DNA of 64,000 bases from Amphibacillus marinus (GTDB taxonomy: Bacteria; Bacillota; Bacilli; Bacillales; Amphibacillaceae): NCBI RefSeq assembly GCF_900110345.1, contig NZ_FODJ01000001.1, forward strand, positions 558,001 through 622,000, given 5' to 3'. The position numbers were made by a program, and so were the translations under genes. The notes beneath the pieces were generated by a model that saw only the letters and a program-made list of their open reading frames with translations, did not search any database and was not told where the DNA came from. Shown here piece by piece: positions 1 through 9,575 of the stretch (within the stretch, counting starts at the first letter, position 1; every line of letters starts with the position of its first letter).

Positions 1-475
1 CTGTACCACTTACTGGTGATGGGATTTCCACCACTGCTTTATCATTTTGAACTTCGCATAATACATCATCTTCATTAATCTCTTCGCCTGCTTTGACAAA
101 CCACTTGACGATTTCACCTTCATGAATACCTTCACCAATGTCAGGTAATTTAAATTCAAAGACGCCTTGACCACTATTAGCCTCAGACTCAGCGCTTAAG
201 CTCTCATTCGCTTCTGAGCTAGCATCATCTTCGTAGCCTTCTGCATCAATCGAAATGATTGTCTCACCTACAGTTGCTACTGACCCCTCATCAAAATGAA
301 CCTCTTTCACTGTACCACTTACTGGTGATGGGATTTCTACAACTGCTTTATCATTTTGAACTTCACATAGTACATCATCTTCGTTAATTTCTTCGCCTGC
401 TTTGACAAACCATTTTACGATTTCGCCTTCGTGAATACCTTCACCGATATCAGGCAATTTAAATTCAAACGCCAT
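1..475 (-). CDS. pdhC: Pyruvate dehydrogenase E2 component (dihydrolipoamide acetyltransferase), N-terminal part
   Basis: This is the start of the acetyltransferase core of the pyruvate dehydrogenase complex, which passes acetyl groups to CoA using lipoyl-lysine arms. The visible 158 residues contain one complete lipoyl domain (residues about 3-78, lipoyl lysine 43 in NDKAVVE), an acidic Ser/Glu/Ala-rich linker, and most of a second lipoyl domain with the same NDKAVVE motif. The gene continues past base 1, so the E1/E3-binding and catalytic domains are not seen. The ATG at 475-473 follows a clear AGGGAGG ribosome site. It lies 32 bases after pdhB in the usual E1alpha-E1beta-E2 order. B. subtilis PdhC has a single lipoyl domain, so the duplication is notable. 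The two repeats encode identical protein over 54 residues. Confidence 0.95.
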   Translation of the reverse strand, partial: MAFEFKLPDIGEGIHEGEIVKWFVKAGEEINEDDVLCEVQNDKAVVEIPSPVSGTVKEVHFDEGSVATVGETIISIDAEGYEDDASSEANESLSAESEANSGQGVFEFKLPDIGEGIHEGEIVKWFVKAGEEINEDDVLCEVQNDKAVVEIPSPVSGT

Positions 476-507
476 TATTGCTAACCTCCCTGGATAATTT
501 AATCCTC

Positions 508-1485
508 TTAATAGTTAATTACGTCATTTACTTTTTCGACGATATCGTTATGGTTTGGTAACCAAACCTCTTCTGCTTGTGTAAATGCATAAACTGTATC
601 AGGAGCAGTCACACGTAAAACAGGAGCTTCTAAATGTAAAATAGCACGCTCTTGTATTTCTGCAACAATTTGCGCCGCAATACCAGCAACACGCTGTGCT
701 TCCTGCACAACCACAACACGGCCGGTCTTTTTAACAGATTCAACAATTGTATCAATATCTAGTGGAGCAACTGTACGTAAGTCAATAACTTCTGCGCTTA
801 CACCATTCTTCTCCAACTCTTCTGCTGCTTTAACAGAAGCTTGAACCATAGCTCCATAAGCTATTAATGTTACATCTGTTCCTTCACGCGTAACTTTTGC
901 TTTGCCTAATTCAACTTCATATGCTTCCTCAGGCACCTCATCTCGGAATGAACGATATAATTTCATGTGCTCTAAAAAGATAACCGGATCATTATCTCTA
1001 ATAGAAGAGATTAATAAACCTTTAGCATCATATGGATTAGACGGGATAACTACCTTTAATCCAGGCTGTTGTGCCATTAAACCTTCTAAAGAATCAGCAT
1101 GCATTTCAGGAGTATGCACACCGCCACCAAACGGTGAGCGAATAGTAATCGGAGCATTCATGGTGTTACCAGAACGATAGCGCATCCGTGCCATTTGACC
1201 GCTGATAGAATCCATAACCTCATAAACAAAACCAAAAAATTGGATTTCTGGAACTGGACGAAAACCTTGTGTAGCTAAACCAATTGCTAAACCACCAATA
1301 CCAGACTCAGCTAGAGGTGTGTCAAAAACGCGGTCTTCGCCAAATTCAGCTTGTAAGCCTTCTGTCGCACGGAAAACCCCACCATTTTGACCAACATCTT
1401 CACCAAAAACGAGAACATTCTCATCATTTTTTAATTCTACTCGTAGTGCATCAGTAATTGCTTGAATCATCGTCATTTGAGCCAT
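508..1485 (-). CDS. pdhB: Pyruvate dehydrogenase E1 component beta subunit
   Basis: This is the beta subunit of the thiamine-diphosphate-dependent E1 heterotetramer that decarboxylates pyruvate and acetylates the lipoyl arm of E2. At 325 residues it has the normal family length. It contains the N-terminal transketolase pyrimidine-binding domain ([11 protein letters not shown] near residue 28, [10 protein letters not shown] near residue 56) and the C-terminal transketolase domain ([15 protein letters not shown]). It starts with ATG three bases after the pdhA stop, so the two subunits are probably translationally coupled. The identity is secure from the motifs and gene order. Confidence 0.97.
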   Translation of the reverse strand: MAQMTMIQAITDALRVELKNDENVLVFGEDVGQNGGVFRATEGLQAEFGEDRVFDTPLAESGIGGLAIGLATQGFRPVPEIQFFGFVYEVMDSISGQMARMRYRSGNTMNAPITIRSPFGGGVHTPEMHADSLEGLMAQQPGLKVVIPSNPYDAKGLLISSIRDNDPVIFLEHMKLYRSFRDEVPEEAYEVELGKAKVTREGTDVTLIAYGAMVQASVKAAEELEKNGVSAEVIDLRTVAPLDIDTIVESVKKTGRVVVVQEAQRVAGIAAQIVAEIQERAILHLEAPVLRVTAPDTVYAFTQAEEVWLPNHNDIVEKVNDVINY

Positions 1486-1488
1486 GAT

Positions 1489-3009
<1,521 letters not shown>

Positions 3010-3055
3010 AAAAAACCTAAATTCAACTATACATCTGTTAGTCAAATCTAGGTTT
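3010..3055 (-). terminator. Intrinsic terminator after the ykyA-like lipoprotein gene
   Basis: On the minus strand a 15-base arm (3055-3041) pairs completely with 3027-3013 if three G-T pairs are allowed. A run of six T residues follows at 3015-3010. It sits just after the stop of the lipoprotein gene and separates it from pdhABC. Confidence 0.75.
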
Positions 3056-3066
3056 GCTTTTCTTTT

Positions 3067-3717
3067 TTATTCATAAGTAATATTTAAATCAGACTGATCA
3101 TAAAATTCACGTTTTTGTTCATTAAATGCATCCGTCGCATCATTAAATGAAGTATTTGCTTCTTGAATGAGTTGATATTGGTCATTAATAAGGTTTACCT
3201 GTTCAGTATACGCTTCTTCTTGTAAATCATCTTGCATCAGCAATTCATATAGTTCTTGATCATATTCTAATGAAGCAACATAGACTTCATTTAATGTAAC
3301 AAAAGCTTGATAACGCTCTTCCATTAAATCAACCAAGTTATTAGTTAATGCCACTAGTGATTCATCCTCCAAGTCACTTATTAGCTCTTCAATCTGGTCA
3401 AATTCGTCTTTAGAGGCTTGAATGCTATCCAATTCATTCTCTGTTAACGCTTTTCGACTTTCAATGGATTCAATAGCTTGCTGTGCTAAAGAAACAATTT
3501 CATCGAAATCTTCCATACCAAGCTCAGTAATTTGCTCATAAATCTCTTGTTCTTCTTGTTCAAGTTCATTTAATGGTTGTTGTTGAGCGACAAAATCCGC
3601 CTCTAATTGAACAGATTCCTCCATATGCTCATATATTTGCTCCTGTGTAGATTCTCCAGAACAAGCAACCAATAAAAGACTACTTAATAAAAAAAGACCT
3701 AACCATTTAACACGCAC
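3067..3717 (-). CDS. ykyA: YkyA-like putative cell-wall-binding lipoprotein
   Basis: This 216-residue protein has a lipoprotein signal: MRVKW, a hydrophobic stretch, then the lipobox LLVAC with Cys19. It should therefore be anchored on the outer face of the membrane. The rest is highly acidic and helical, with many Glu, Gln and Leu, and suggests a coiled-coil bundle. Length, signal and position next to pdhA on one side and def on the other match B. subtilis YkyA, a family of unknown biochemical role described as cell-wall-binding. It has its own terminator, so it is not part of pdhABC. Confidence 0.85.
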   Translation of the reverse strand: MRVKWLGLFLLSSLLLVACSGESTQEQIYEHMEESVQLEADFVAQQQPLNELEQEEQEIYEQITELGMEDFDEIVSLAQQAIESIESRKALTENELDSIQASKDEFDQIEELISDLEDESLVALTNNLVDLMEERYQAFVTLNEVYVASLEYDQELYELLMQDDLQEEAYTEQVNLINDQYQLIQEANTSFNDATDAFNEQKREFYDQSDLNITYE

Positions 3718-4071
3718 TTTCCTGCCTCCATTCTCTCTCCCATACTACTTTTCATATAGTAAAAATAGTATAACATAAGATAGCCACGTTGCATAAATTT
3801 TTTCAGATTTCGCTATCGTATTACAATTTCCCTGATTGCTTCTCAGATAAACCTAATAAGCACTACCTATGTTAATACCACTTTTTTAAAAACCAGATAA
3901 CGTTAAAAAGAGCTTCCACCGTGAATTAAATGGTTCATATTTCTATCCTAGTGAATTATATCCCTTTTTAATCAGAATTGTGTTACACTATGTAACAGCA
4001 AAGTTCCAAATATCCCTCGGCGAGGTTAGCATATATGACTAAGCTATTTATCGATAAAGGAGTGCATAGCA
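3718..4071. other. Divergent promoter region between ykyA-like gene and def
   Basis: This 354-base region should carry the minus-strand promoter of the lipoprotein gene and the plus-strand promoter of def. I see no coding sequence. A perfect inverted repeat, TGTTAC-N5-GTAACA, lies at 3981-3997. It overlaps a TACACT that could serve as a -10 for def, so it might be an operator, but no regulator can be assigned. Confidence 0.4.
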
Positions 4072-4629
4072 TTGATTACTATGAAGGATATTGTTCGGGA
4101 GGGACATCCCATTCTTAATCATTCTGCTAAGGATGTTTCAATTCCACCCACAGAGCAGGATATAGAAACATTAAAGAAGATGATTCAGTTTATAAAAAAT
4201 AGCCAAGATGAGAAAATTGCTGAAGAATATGAGCTTAGAGCAGGTGTTGGTTTAGCAGCACCTCAAATAGGTCTTTCAAAGCGGATGATTGCAGTTCATT
4301 TTGAAGATTTTAATAACCAATTGTATAGCGACGGCTACTTTAACCCAAAAATAGTTAGTCACTCTGTCGAGTTCACTTATTTATCATCTGGTGAAGGCTG
4401 CCTTTCAGTTGACCGTGAAGTGGCTGGGTATGTTCCAAGGTATGCTCGTATCACGGTATCAGCGATTAATTTAGCGGGTGAGCATGTGAAATTGAGATTA
4501 AGGGGATATGCAGCCATTGTCTTCCAACATGAAATTGATCATTTAAACGGCGTCATGTTCTATGATCGCATTAATAAACAGGAGCCATTTCTTATCCCCG
4601 AACATGCAAAAGCTTGCGATGTTGATTAG
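4072..4629 (+). CDS. def: Peptide deformylase
   Basis: This enzyme removes the N-terminal formyl group from nascent proteins using a bound metal ion. All three family motifs are present: GVGLAAPQIG (residues 58-67), EGCLS with metal ligand Cys110, and HEIDH at 153-157. The 185-residue length and the MITM start match the longer DefB-type enzyme of B. subtilis. The TTG at 4072 is used because AAAGGAG lies nine bases upstream; the ATG at 4081 would be too distant. As in B. subtilis it lies between ykyA and the rpoY-rnjA pair. Confidence 0.96.
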   Translation: MITMKDIVREGHPILNHSAKDVSIPPTEQDIETLKKMIQFIKNSQDEKIAEEYELRAGVGLAAPQIGLSKRMIAVHFEDFNNQLYSDGYFNPKIVSHSVEFTYLSSGEGCLSVDREVAGYVPRYARITVSAINLAGEHVKLRLRGYAAIVFQHEIDHLNGVMFYDRINKQEPFLIPEHAKACDVD

Positions 4630-4682
4630 AGATTTGTGAAGTTGGTAACCCTGGTGTATAACATTGATTCTTTCAGTGAAAA

Positions 4683-4719
4683 ATACTAATTAATAAAGAA
4701 TTGATTGGGAAATTAGTAT
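4683..4719. repeat. Inverted repeat downstream of def
   Basis: The nine-base arms ATACTAATT (4683-4691) and AATTAGTAT (4711-4719) are perfectly complementary across a 19-base loop. A short T-rich stretch follows. It could be a weak def terminator or an operator near the next promoter; the sequence alone does not decide. Confidence 0.4.
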
Positions 4720-4726
4720 CTTTCTG

Positions 4727-4755
4727 TTCCCAAACATGCTAATCCGTACTATACT
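4727..4755 (+). promoter_or_regulatory. Candidate sigma-A promoter before the small basic peptide and rpoY-rnjA
   Basis: TTCCCA (4727-4732) and TATACT (4750-4755) are separated by 17 bases. The -10 is good and the -35 matches four of six consensus positions. Transcription would begin near 4762 and could cover the 25-residue peptide, rpoY and rnjA. Confidence 0.45.
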
Positions 4756-4813
4756 AGTATTAAGAGGGTTGGATCGGATAATTGTTTTGCTTTTTGAAAG
4801 GAGCTGTTATACC

Positions 4814-4891
4814 ATGTTAAAACGGCTAAAAGAAAAGCTACGAAAAAAATGGAAAAGGTTATTTAACCAGAATCGCGTTCCAAATGCTTAA
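4814..4891 (+). CDS. Very short basic amphipathic peptide (25 residues), function unknown
   Basis: An ATG preceded by GAAAGGAG (ten-base spacing) opens a 25-codon frame ending in TAA. The peptide begins MLKRLKEKLRKKWKRL and ends NQNRVPNA. Nine of the first 16 residues are Lys or Arg, spaced with Leu and Trp as in an amphipathic helix. It lies between def and rpoY, apparently with its own promoter just upstream. The good ribosome site and strong residue bias argue that it is translated. A membrane-active or RNA-binding peptide, or simply a leader peptide for rpoY-rnjA, are all possible; no family is recognised. Confidence 0.5.
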   Translation: MLKRLKEKLRKKWKRLFNQNRVPNA

Positions 4892-4958
4892 CCCATAGAT
4901 TTAATATTTCCCCAAAAAAAATGCAAAATGCTATGTAATAACATTAAGGAGAGATGAA

Positions 4959-5168
4959 ATGATTTTTAAAGTTTTATATCAAGAAAAGGCAGATGAAGTG
5001 CCTGTAAGAGAAAATACACATCGCTTATACTATGAAGCGACAAACGAGCGGCAAGTTAGGGTAGCACTAAAAGATCAACAAATTAATATTGAATACATTC
5101 AACCACTTGAAGGGGAACACCTTGCATACGAGAAGCGGTCTGAAGATTTCAAAGTGGAGAATATTTAG
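4959..5168 (+). CDS. rpoY: DNA-directed RNA polymerase epsilon subunit
   Basis: This 69-residue protein is the small auxiliary epsilon subunit of Firmicutes RNA polymerase. The [14 protein letters not shown] start and the [13 protein letters not shown] end match B. subtilis RpoY (formerly YkzG) along the whole length. An AAGGAG ribosome site lies just upstream of the ATG. The stop is three bases before rnjA, the same pairing as in B. subtilis, so the two are probably co-transcribed. Confidence 0.95.
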   Translation: MIFKVLYQEKADEVPVRENTHRLYYEATNERQVRVALKDQQINIEYIQPLEGEHLAYEKRSEDFKVENI

Positions 5169-5171
5169 CAT

Positions 5172-6839
5172 ATGAAATTTGTTAAAAATGACCAAACAGC
5201 AGTTTTTGGTATTGGAGGTCTTGGTGAGATAGGAAAAAACACTTACGGTGTCCAATTTCAAGATGAAATTATCTTAATCGATGCCGGAATTAAATTTCCT
5301 GAAGACGAGTTACTGGGAATTGATTACGTCATTCCTGATTACACCTATCTCGTGCAAAATCAAGATAAAATAAAAGGCTTGTTCGTGACACACGGGCATG
5401 AAGATCATATCGGTGGTATACCCTACCTATTAAAAGAAATTAACATTCCTGTCTATGCAGGAAAGCTTGCGCTTGCTTTAATTAAAAACAAACTTGAAGA
5501 ACACGGCTTACTACGCCATGCAAAGTTACACACTTATCAAGAAGATGATATTATTAAATTTAGAAAAACATCCGTAACATTTTTTAGAACAACACATAGC
5601 ATACCAGACTCTTATGGGGTCGTGGTTAAAACGCCACCCGGAAACGTGGTGCATACTGGGGATTTTAAATTCGATTTTACGCCGGTTGGGGAACCAGCTA
5701 ATCTAGCTAAAATGGCTGACATTGGTAATGAAGGGGTGCTTTGTTTACTGTCTGATAGTACAAATAGTGAAGTGCCTGGCTTTACAATGTCCGAACGAGT
5801 TGTGGGCGAAAGCATTAACGAAATATTTAATCGCGTGGATGGTCGGGTTATTTTTGCCACATTCGCATCTAACATTCATCGATTACAGCAGATGGTGGAT
5901 GGAGCAGTTAAGCATAAACGTAAAGTTGCCGTTTTCGGTAGAAGCATGGAAGCCGCGATTACAATTGGACGTGAGCTCGGCTATATCAAAGCTCCTGATC
6001 AAACCTTTATTGATGCGCATCAAATAAACCGATTACCAGCCAATGAAGTAACCATTTTGTGTACAGGTTCTCAAGGCGAACCGATGGCAGCCCTCTCAAG
6101 AATTGCGAACGGTACGCACAGGCAAATTCAGATTATCCCTGGTGATACTGTCGTGTTTTCATCGTCACCTATCCCGGGTAATACCGTGAGTGTTAGTCGC
6201 ATGATTAACATGCTTTACCGCGCTGGTGCAGATGTTGTTCACGGTTCACTTAATAATATCCACACGTCTGGACACGGTAGTCAAGAGGAACAAAAGCTCA
6301 TGCTACGCCTATTACGTCCTAAGTTTTTCATGCCAATGCACGGTGAATACCGGATGTTAAAAGAACATACAAAATTGGCTGAAGCATGTGGTGTTGAGCC
6401 AGAAAACTGTTTCATTATGGATAATGGAGATGTCTTAGCACTAAGTAAGGATACTGCTGCTGTTGCAGGCAAGATCCCATCAGGATCTGTTTATGTAGAT
6501 GGTAGCGGGATTGGCGATATTGGAAACATTGTTTTACGTGATCGCCGCATTCTCTCTGAGGAAGGCCTTGTTATTGTTGTAGTAAGCATTAATATGAAGG
6601 AATTTAAGATTGCCTCAGGGCCAGATATCATCTCTCGTGGATTCGTATATATGAGAGAATCAGAAGATTTAATTAATGAAGCACAGAAACTTGTTTCTTC
6701 ACATATTAGTAAAGTAATGGAACGCCGCACAACGCAATGGTCTGAAATTAAAAACGAGATAACCGATACGATATCTCCATTCTTGTTTGAAAAGACAAAA
6801 CGTCGACCAATGGTGTTACCAATTATTATGGAAGTATAG
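5172..6839 (+). CDS. rnjA: Ribonuclease J1
   Basis: This 555-residue metallo-beta-lactamase/beta-CASP nuclease combines 5'-3' exonuclease and endonuclease activity in mRNA decay and rRNA maturation. The metal-binding motif is HGHEDH (His74, His76, Asp78, His79). Further conserved parts are HTGDFKFD, the beta-CASP segment with [31 protein letters not shown] and [10 protein letters not shown]. Length and residue numbering agree with B. subtilis RNase J1. The start lies three bases after rpoY, and a strong terminator follows. Confidence 0.97.
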   Translation: MKFVKNDQTAVFGIGGLGEIGKNTYGVQFQDEIILIDAGIKFPEDELLGIDYVIPDYTYLVQNQDKIKGLFVTHGHEDHIGGIPYLLKEINIPVYAGKLALALIKNKLEEHGLLRHAKLHTYQEDDIIKFRKTSVTFFRTTHSIPDSYGVVVKTPPGNVVHTGDFKFDFTPVGEPANLAKMADIGNEGVLCLLSDSTNSEVPGFTMSERVVGESINEIFNRVDGRVIFATFASNIHRLQQMVDGAVKHKRKVAVFGRSMEAAITIGRELGYIKAPDQTFIDAHQINRLPANEVTILCTGSQGEPMAALSRIANGTHRQIQIIPGDTVVFSSSPIPGNTVSVSRMINMLYRAGADVVHGSLNNIHTSGHGSQEEQKLMLRLLRPKFFMPMHGEYRMLKEHTKLAEACGVEPENCFIMDNGDVLALSKDTAAVAGKIPSGSVYVDGSGIGDIGNIVLRDRRILSEEGLVIVVVSINMKEFKIASGPDIISRGFVYMRESEDLINEAQKLVSSHISKVMERRTTQWSEIKNEITDTISPFLFEKTKRRPMVLPIIMEV

Positions 6840-6858
6840 TAGGACGAATAAAAAAACT

Positions 6859-6911
6859 ATCCCCGATAAGATAGACACTTATTATATGTCTACTTTATCG
6901 GGGATTTTTTA
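6859..6911. terminator. Bidirectional terminator between rnjA and ktrC
   Basis: Arms ATCCCCGATAA (6859-6869) and its complement TTATCGGGGAT (6895-6905) flank an inner GATAGACA/TGTCTAC pairing. T-rich ends on the plus side (6905-6911) and A-rich sequence before the first arm let it stop transcripts from both convergent genes. Confidence 0.85.
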
Positions 6912-6940
6912 ATTGTCCTTTGTTTTAAAAATTTAACAGA

Positions 6941-7609
6941 CTAACTTTCGTTAAACTTTTTTTCTAGTTTATAAATATCAGCATCAGCTCCGATAATGAC
7001 TAAAATATCTTCAATACTAATTGGATCATCACCACTTGGTGACACATTAATTTCTTTAGTAAGACCTGATTTTATCGCTACCACGTTACAACCATATTTA
7101 GCTCGAATATCTAAGTCCACTAGAGTCTTGCCTACCATCTTTTTACTTGCTTTAATTTCTACGATACTGTACTCATCTGAAAGCTCTATATGTTCAATTA
7201 TATTATTAGATAATATACTGTGTGCAATTTTTTTTCCCATATCTCGTTCAGGATGAATAACTTGATCAGCACCAATCTTAAGCAAGACTTTTTCATGATA
7301 ATCGTTTTGTGCCTTGGCTGTAATTCTCTTTATACCTAGTTCTTTTAACATCAGTGTAATTAATATACTAGATTGGATATCATCACCAATACCAACGATG
7401 ACGTGATCAATATTTCTTAAACCTAATTCTTTTAAAACACGCTCATCAGAGGCATCTGCTATGACCGCATGTGAAGCTATATTGCGAAATTCAGTGATCT
7501 TCGCCTCGGTTTTATCTATCGCTAGAACACTCATACCTTGCTTACTTAGCTGCCTACAAACACTTCCACCAAATCGACCTAATCCAATAACAGCAAACTC
7601 TCGTTTCAA
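6941..7609 (-). CDS. ktrC: Ktr potassium uptake regulatory subunit (RCK/TrkA-type)
   Basis: This 222-residue cytoplasmic gating ring protein controls a KtrB/KtrD-type potassium channel. The N-terminal RCK domain begins with the nucleotide-binding GLGRFGGSV motif (residues 9-17) and the acidic end of strand beta2 in VLAID. A C-terminal RCK_C domain follows from about residue 135 and in this family can bind c-di-AMP. The TTG at 7609 is chosen because AAGGAGGG precedes it. It is convergent with rnjA, as ktrC is near rnjA in B. subtilis. No membrane subunit lies in the window, so the partner is encoded elsewhere. Confidence 0.92.
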   Translation of the reverse strand: MKREFAVIGLGRFGGSVCRQLSKQGMSVLAIDKTEAKITEFRNIASHAVIADASDERVLKELGLRNIDHVIVGIGDDIQSSILITLMLKELGIKRITAKAQNDYHEKVLLKIGADQVIHPERDMGKKIAHSILSNNIIEHIELSDEYSIVEIKASKKMVGKTLVDLDIRAKYGCNVVAIKSGLTKEINVSPSGDDPISIEDILVIIGADADIYKLEKKFNES

Positions 7610-7688
7610 AGTATATTCCCTCCTTGACTATCCAAGGACTAGTTTAACATGATTAAACAACAAAGGAAATATTCTATTATTTCTTCAC

Positions 7689-7722
7689 AAAAAAAAAAAC
7701 GAGGCAACCCAAAGGATGCCCC
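7689..7722 (-). terminator. Terminator after the yfiBC exporter operon
   Basis: On the minus strand GGGGCATCC (7722-7714) pairs with GGTTGCCTC (7709-7701), allowing one mismatch and one wobble. A T-rich tail follows at 7699-7689. It lies eight bases after the stop of the downstream ABC gene. Confidence 0.8.
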
Positions 7723-7729
7723 AATACTC

Positions 7730-9559
7730 CTATAAAACCTCTAACATTTCAAACTGAGATTTTACCAGTCCATAATATTCGCCTTGCTGTGCAATAAGTT
7801 CCTCATGATTCCCCTGTTCCAGAATTCGACCATGCTCTAGAACAATAATATTATCTGCCTCTCTTATGGTTGACAAACGGTGCGCAATCATAATAGCAGT
7901 TCTCCCTTTTAGTAGCTTGCGCAATGCTTGTTGGATTTTCATTTCTGCCTCTGTATCAATACTAGCAGTTGCTTCATCTAAAATTAAAATTCTAGGATTA
8001 GCAAGTAGCGCTCTGGCAAATGAAAGCAACTGGCGCTCACCAGCAGACAAAATATTGCCTCGCTCCTCAACCTCAGTGTGATAGCCATCAGCCAGCCTTA
8101 GAATAAAGTCATGTGCACCCACAACTTTAGCTGATTCAATAACCTCTTCGTCACTTGCCTCTGGTCGGCCAAATCGAATATTCTCCATAATTGAGCCTGA
8201 GAAAATAAAGGTATCCTGTAGCACAACACTAATATTATTTCTAAGGCTAGCTAATTTCATATCCTTCAAATCATGACCGTCTACACTTACTATCCCTTTG
8301 GTAGGGTCATAGAAGCGACTAATCAGGTTAGCAATTGTTGATTTACCAGAACCTGTATGACCCACTAATGCTACGGTTTGGCCGGCTTTGATATTAATTG
8401 ATATTTCATGCAAGGCAACCCGTTCCGAATCGTATGAGAATTGAACCCGATCAAAGGTTATGTTTCCTTTCATATCTTTAAATACTCTAGCGTTTTTCTT
8501 CTCTTTGACGTTTGGCTGCTCATCTAGAAATTCAAAGATCCGCTCTGAAGAAGCCATTGCAACAAGAAGTTGATTATAAATTTGTCCAAGTCTAGAAATC
8601 GGCTCCCAGAACATACCTAGATAAAATGCGAACGAGACAAATGTTCCAATTCCAATTGTATTATTAATGATAAGTGTAGACCCATATGCAATTAAAATAA
8701 CTGTACCTATTGCATTACTCATTTCCACAAAGGGACCAAAGTAAGCACTCTTTTTCATTGCTAAACGTTCTTTTTCAAAGTTGTCGATATTAACCCCATC
8801 AAAGTACTCGGTATTTTCCTTCTCCTGCGAGAATGATTGCGTTATTCGAATACCTTGAATACTCTCATTTAAATGTGAGTTTAATCTTGATTTCTGAATT
8901 CGAACATCTTGCCAAGAACGTCTTATATTACGTCGCAATCTGGTTGAAATATAAAACATAATTGGTAGGATAATTAGCACTGCTAAGGCTAACTGTGGAC
9001 TTAGGACAATTAAGATGGCAATAATTCCTATTAACATCATGACATCCATCAATAAATTGATAATCCCGTTAGTAAACAACTCCTGCAATGAATTAACATC
9101 ATTTAAAATCCGAACTAAAATTGAACCCGCTGATCTTTTGTCGAAAAAATTATGTGACAGCCGTTGTACATGCGAAAACAATTGTTTTCTTAAGTCATGA
9201 ATCGTTCTCTGACCAAGATTGTTAACGATTTTAATCCGGTAACGGTTAGCTAAATAATTAATTAAATAAAGAACTGTCGTAGAAATAATTAATGTTGTTA
9301 GCAATGTCACATCACCATCTTCAATTGCTCGACCGACTACCCACTCCCCAATTAGAATAGGTACCATTAACCTGACAATCATATTAACGAGCATAACGAT
9401 GAACGCTGCGGGCAACAGTGTTTTTGCATACGGCTTTAAATACTCTAATAACCTAGCCATCTGTCGCCAGTTAAAAGGCTTTTCGACTGCATTCTCTTGT
9501 GGGTAATAAAACCGTTTGACATGTGCACTTGCATAACGATTATCTTTCACTTTAGCCAT
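7730..9559 (-). CDS. yfiC: ABC exporter half-transporter, YfiC-like (canonical catalytic Glu, altered signature)
   Basis: This 609-residue protein has an N-terminal six-helix exporter domain (residues about 40-330) and a C-terminal ATPase. The ATPase has Walker A GHTGSGKS, a Q-loop VLQDTFIF and Walker B with the catalytic pair ILILDEATASID. The ABC signature reads LSAGE instead of LSGGQ. It lies 16 bases after a second half-transporter, forming a heterodimeric exporter like B. subtilis YfiB/YfiC. The altered signature complements the altered Walker B of its partner. The substrate is unknown; drug or lipid export is typical for the family. Confidence 0.88.
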   Translation of the reverse strand: MAKVKDNRYASAHVKRFYYPQENAVEKPFNWRQMARLLEYLKPYAKTLLPAAFIVMLVNMIVRLMVPILIGEWVVGRAIEDGDVTLLTTLIISTTVLYLINYLANRYRIKIVNNLGQRTIHDLRKQLFSHVQRLSHNFFDKRSAGSILVRILNDVNSLQELFTNGIINLLMDVMMLIGIIAILIVLSPQLALAVLIILPIMFYISTRLRRNIRRSWQDVRIQKSRLNSHLNESIQGIRITQSFSQEKENTEYFDGVNIDNFEKERLAMKKSAYFGPFVEMSNAIGTVILIAYGSTLIINNTIGIGTFVSFAFYLGMFWEPISRLGQIYNQLLVAMASSERIFEFLDEQPNVKEKKNARVFKDMKGNITFDRVQFSYDSERVALHEISINIKAGQTVALVGHTGSGKSTIANLISRFYDPTKGIVSVDGHDLKDMKLASLRNNISVVLQDTFIFSGSIMENIRFGRPEASDEEVIESAKVVGAHDFILRLADGYHTEVEERGNILSAGERQLLSFARALLANPRILILDEATASIDTEAEMKIQQALRKLLKGRTAIMIAHRLSTIREADNIIVLEHGRILEQGNHEELIAQQGEYYGLVKSQFEMLEVL

Positions 9560-9575
9560 TATCTACACTCCCTTC

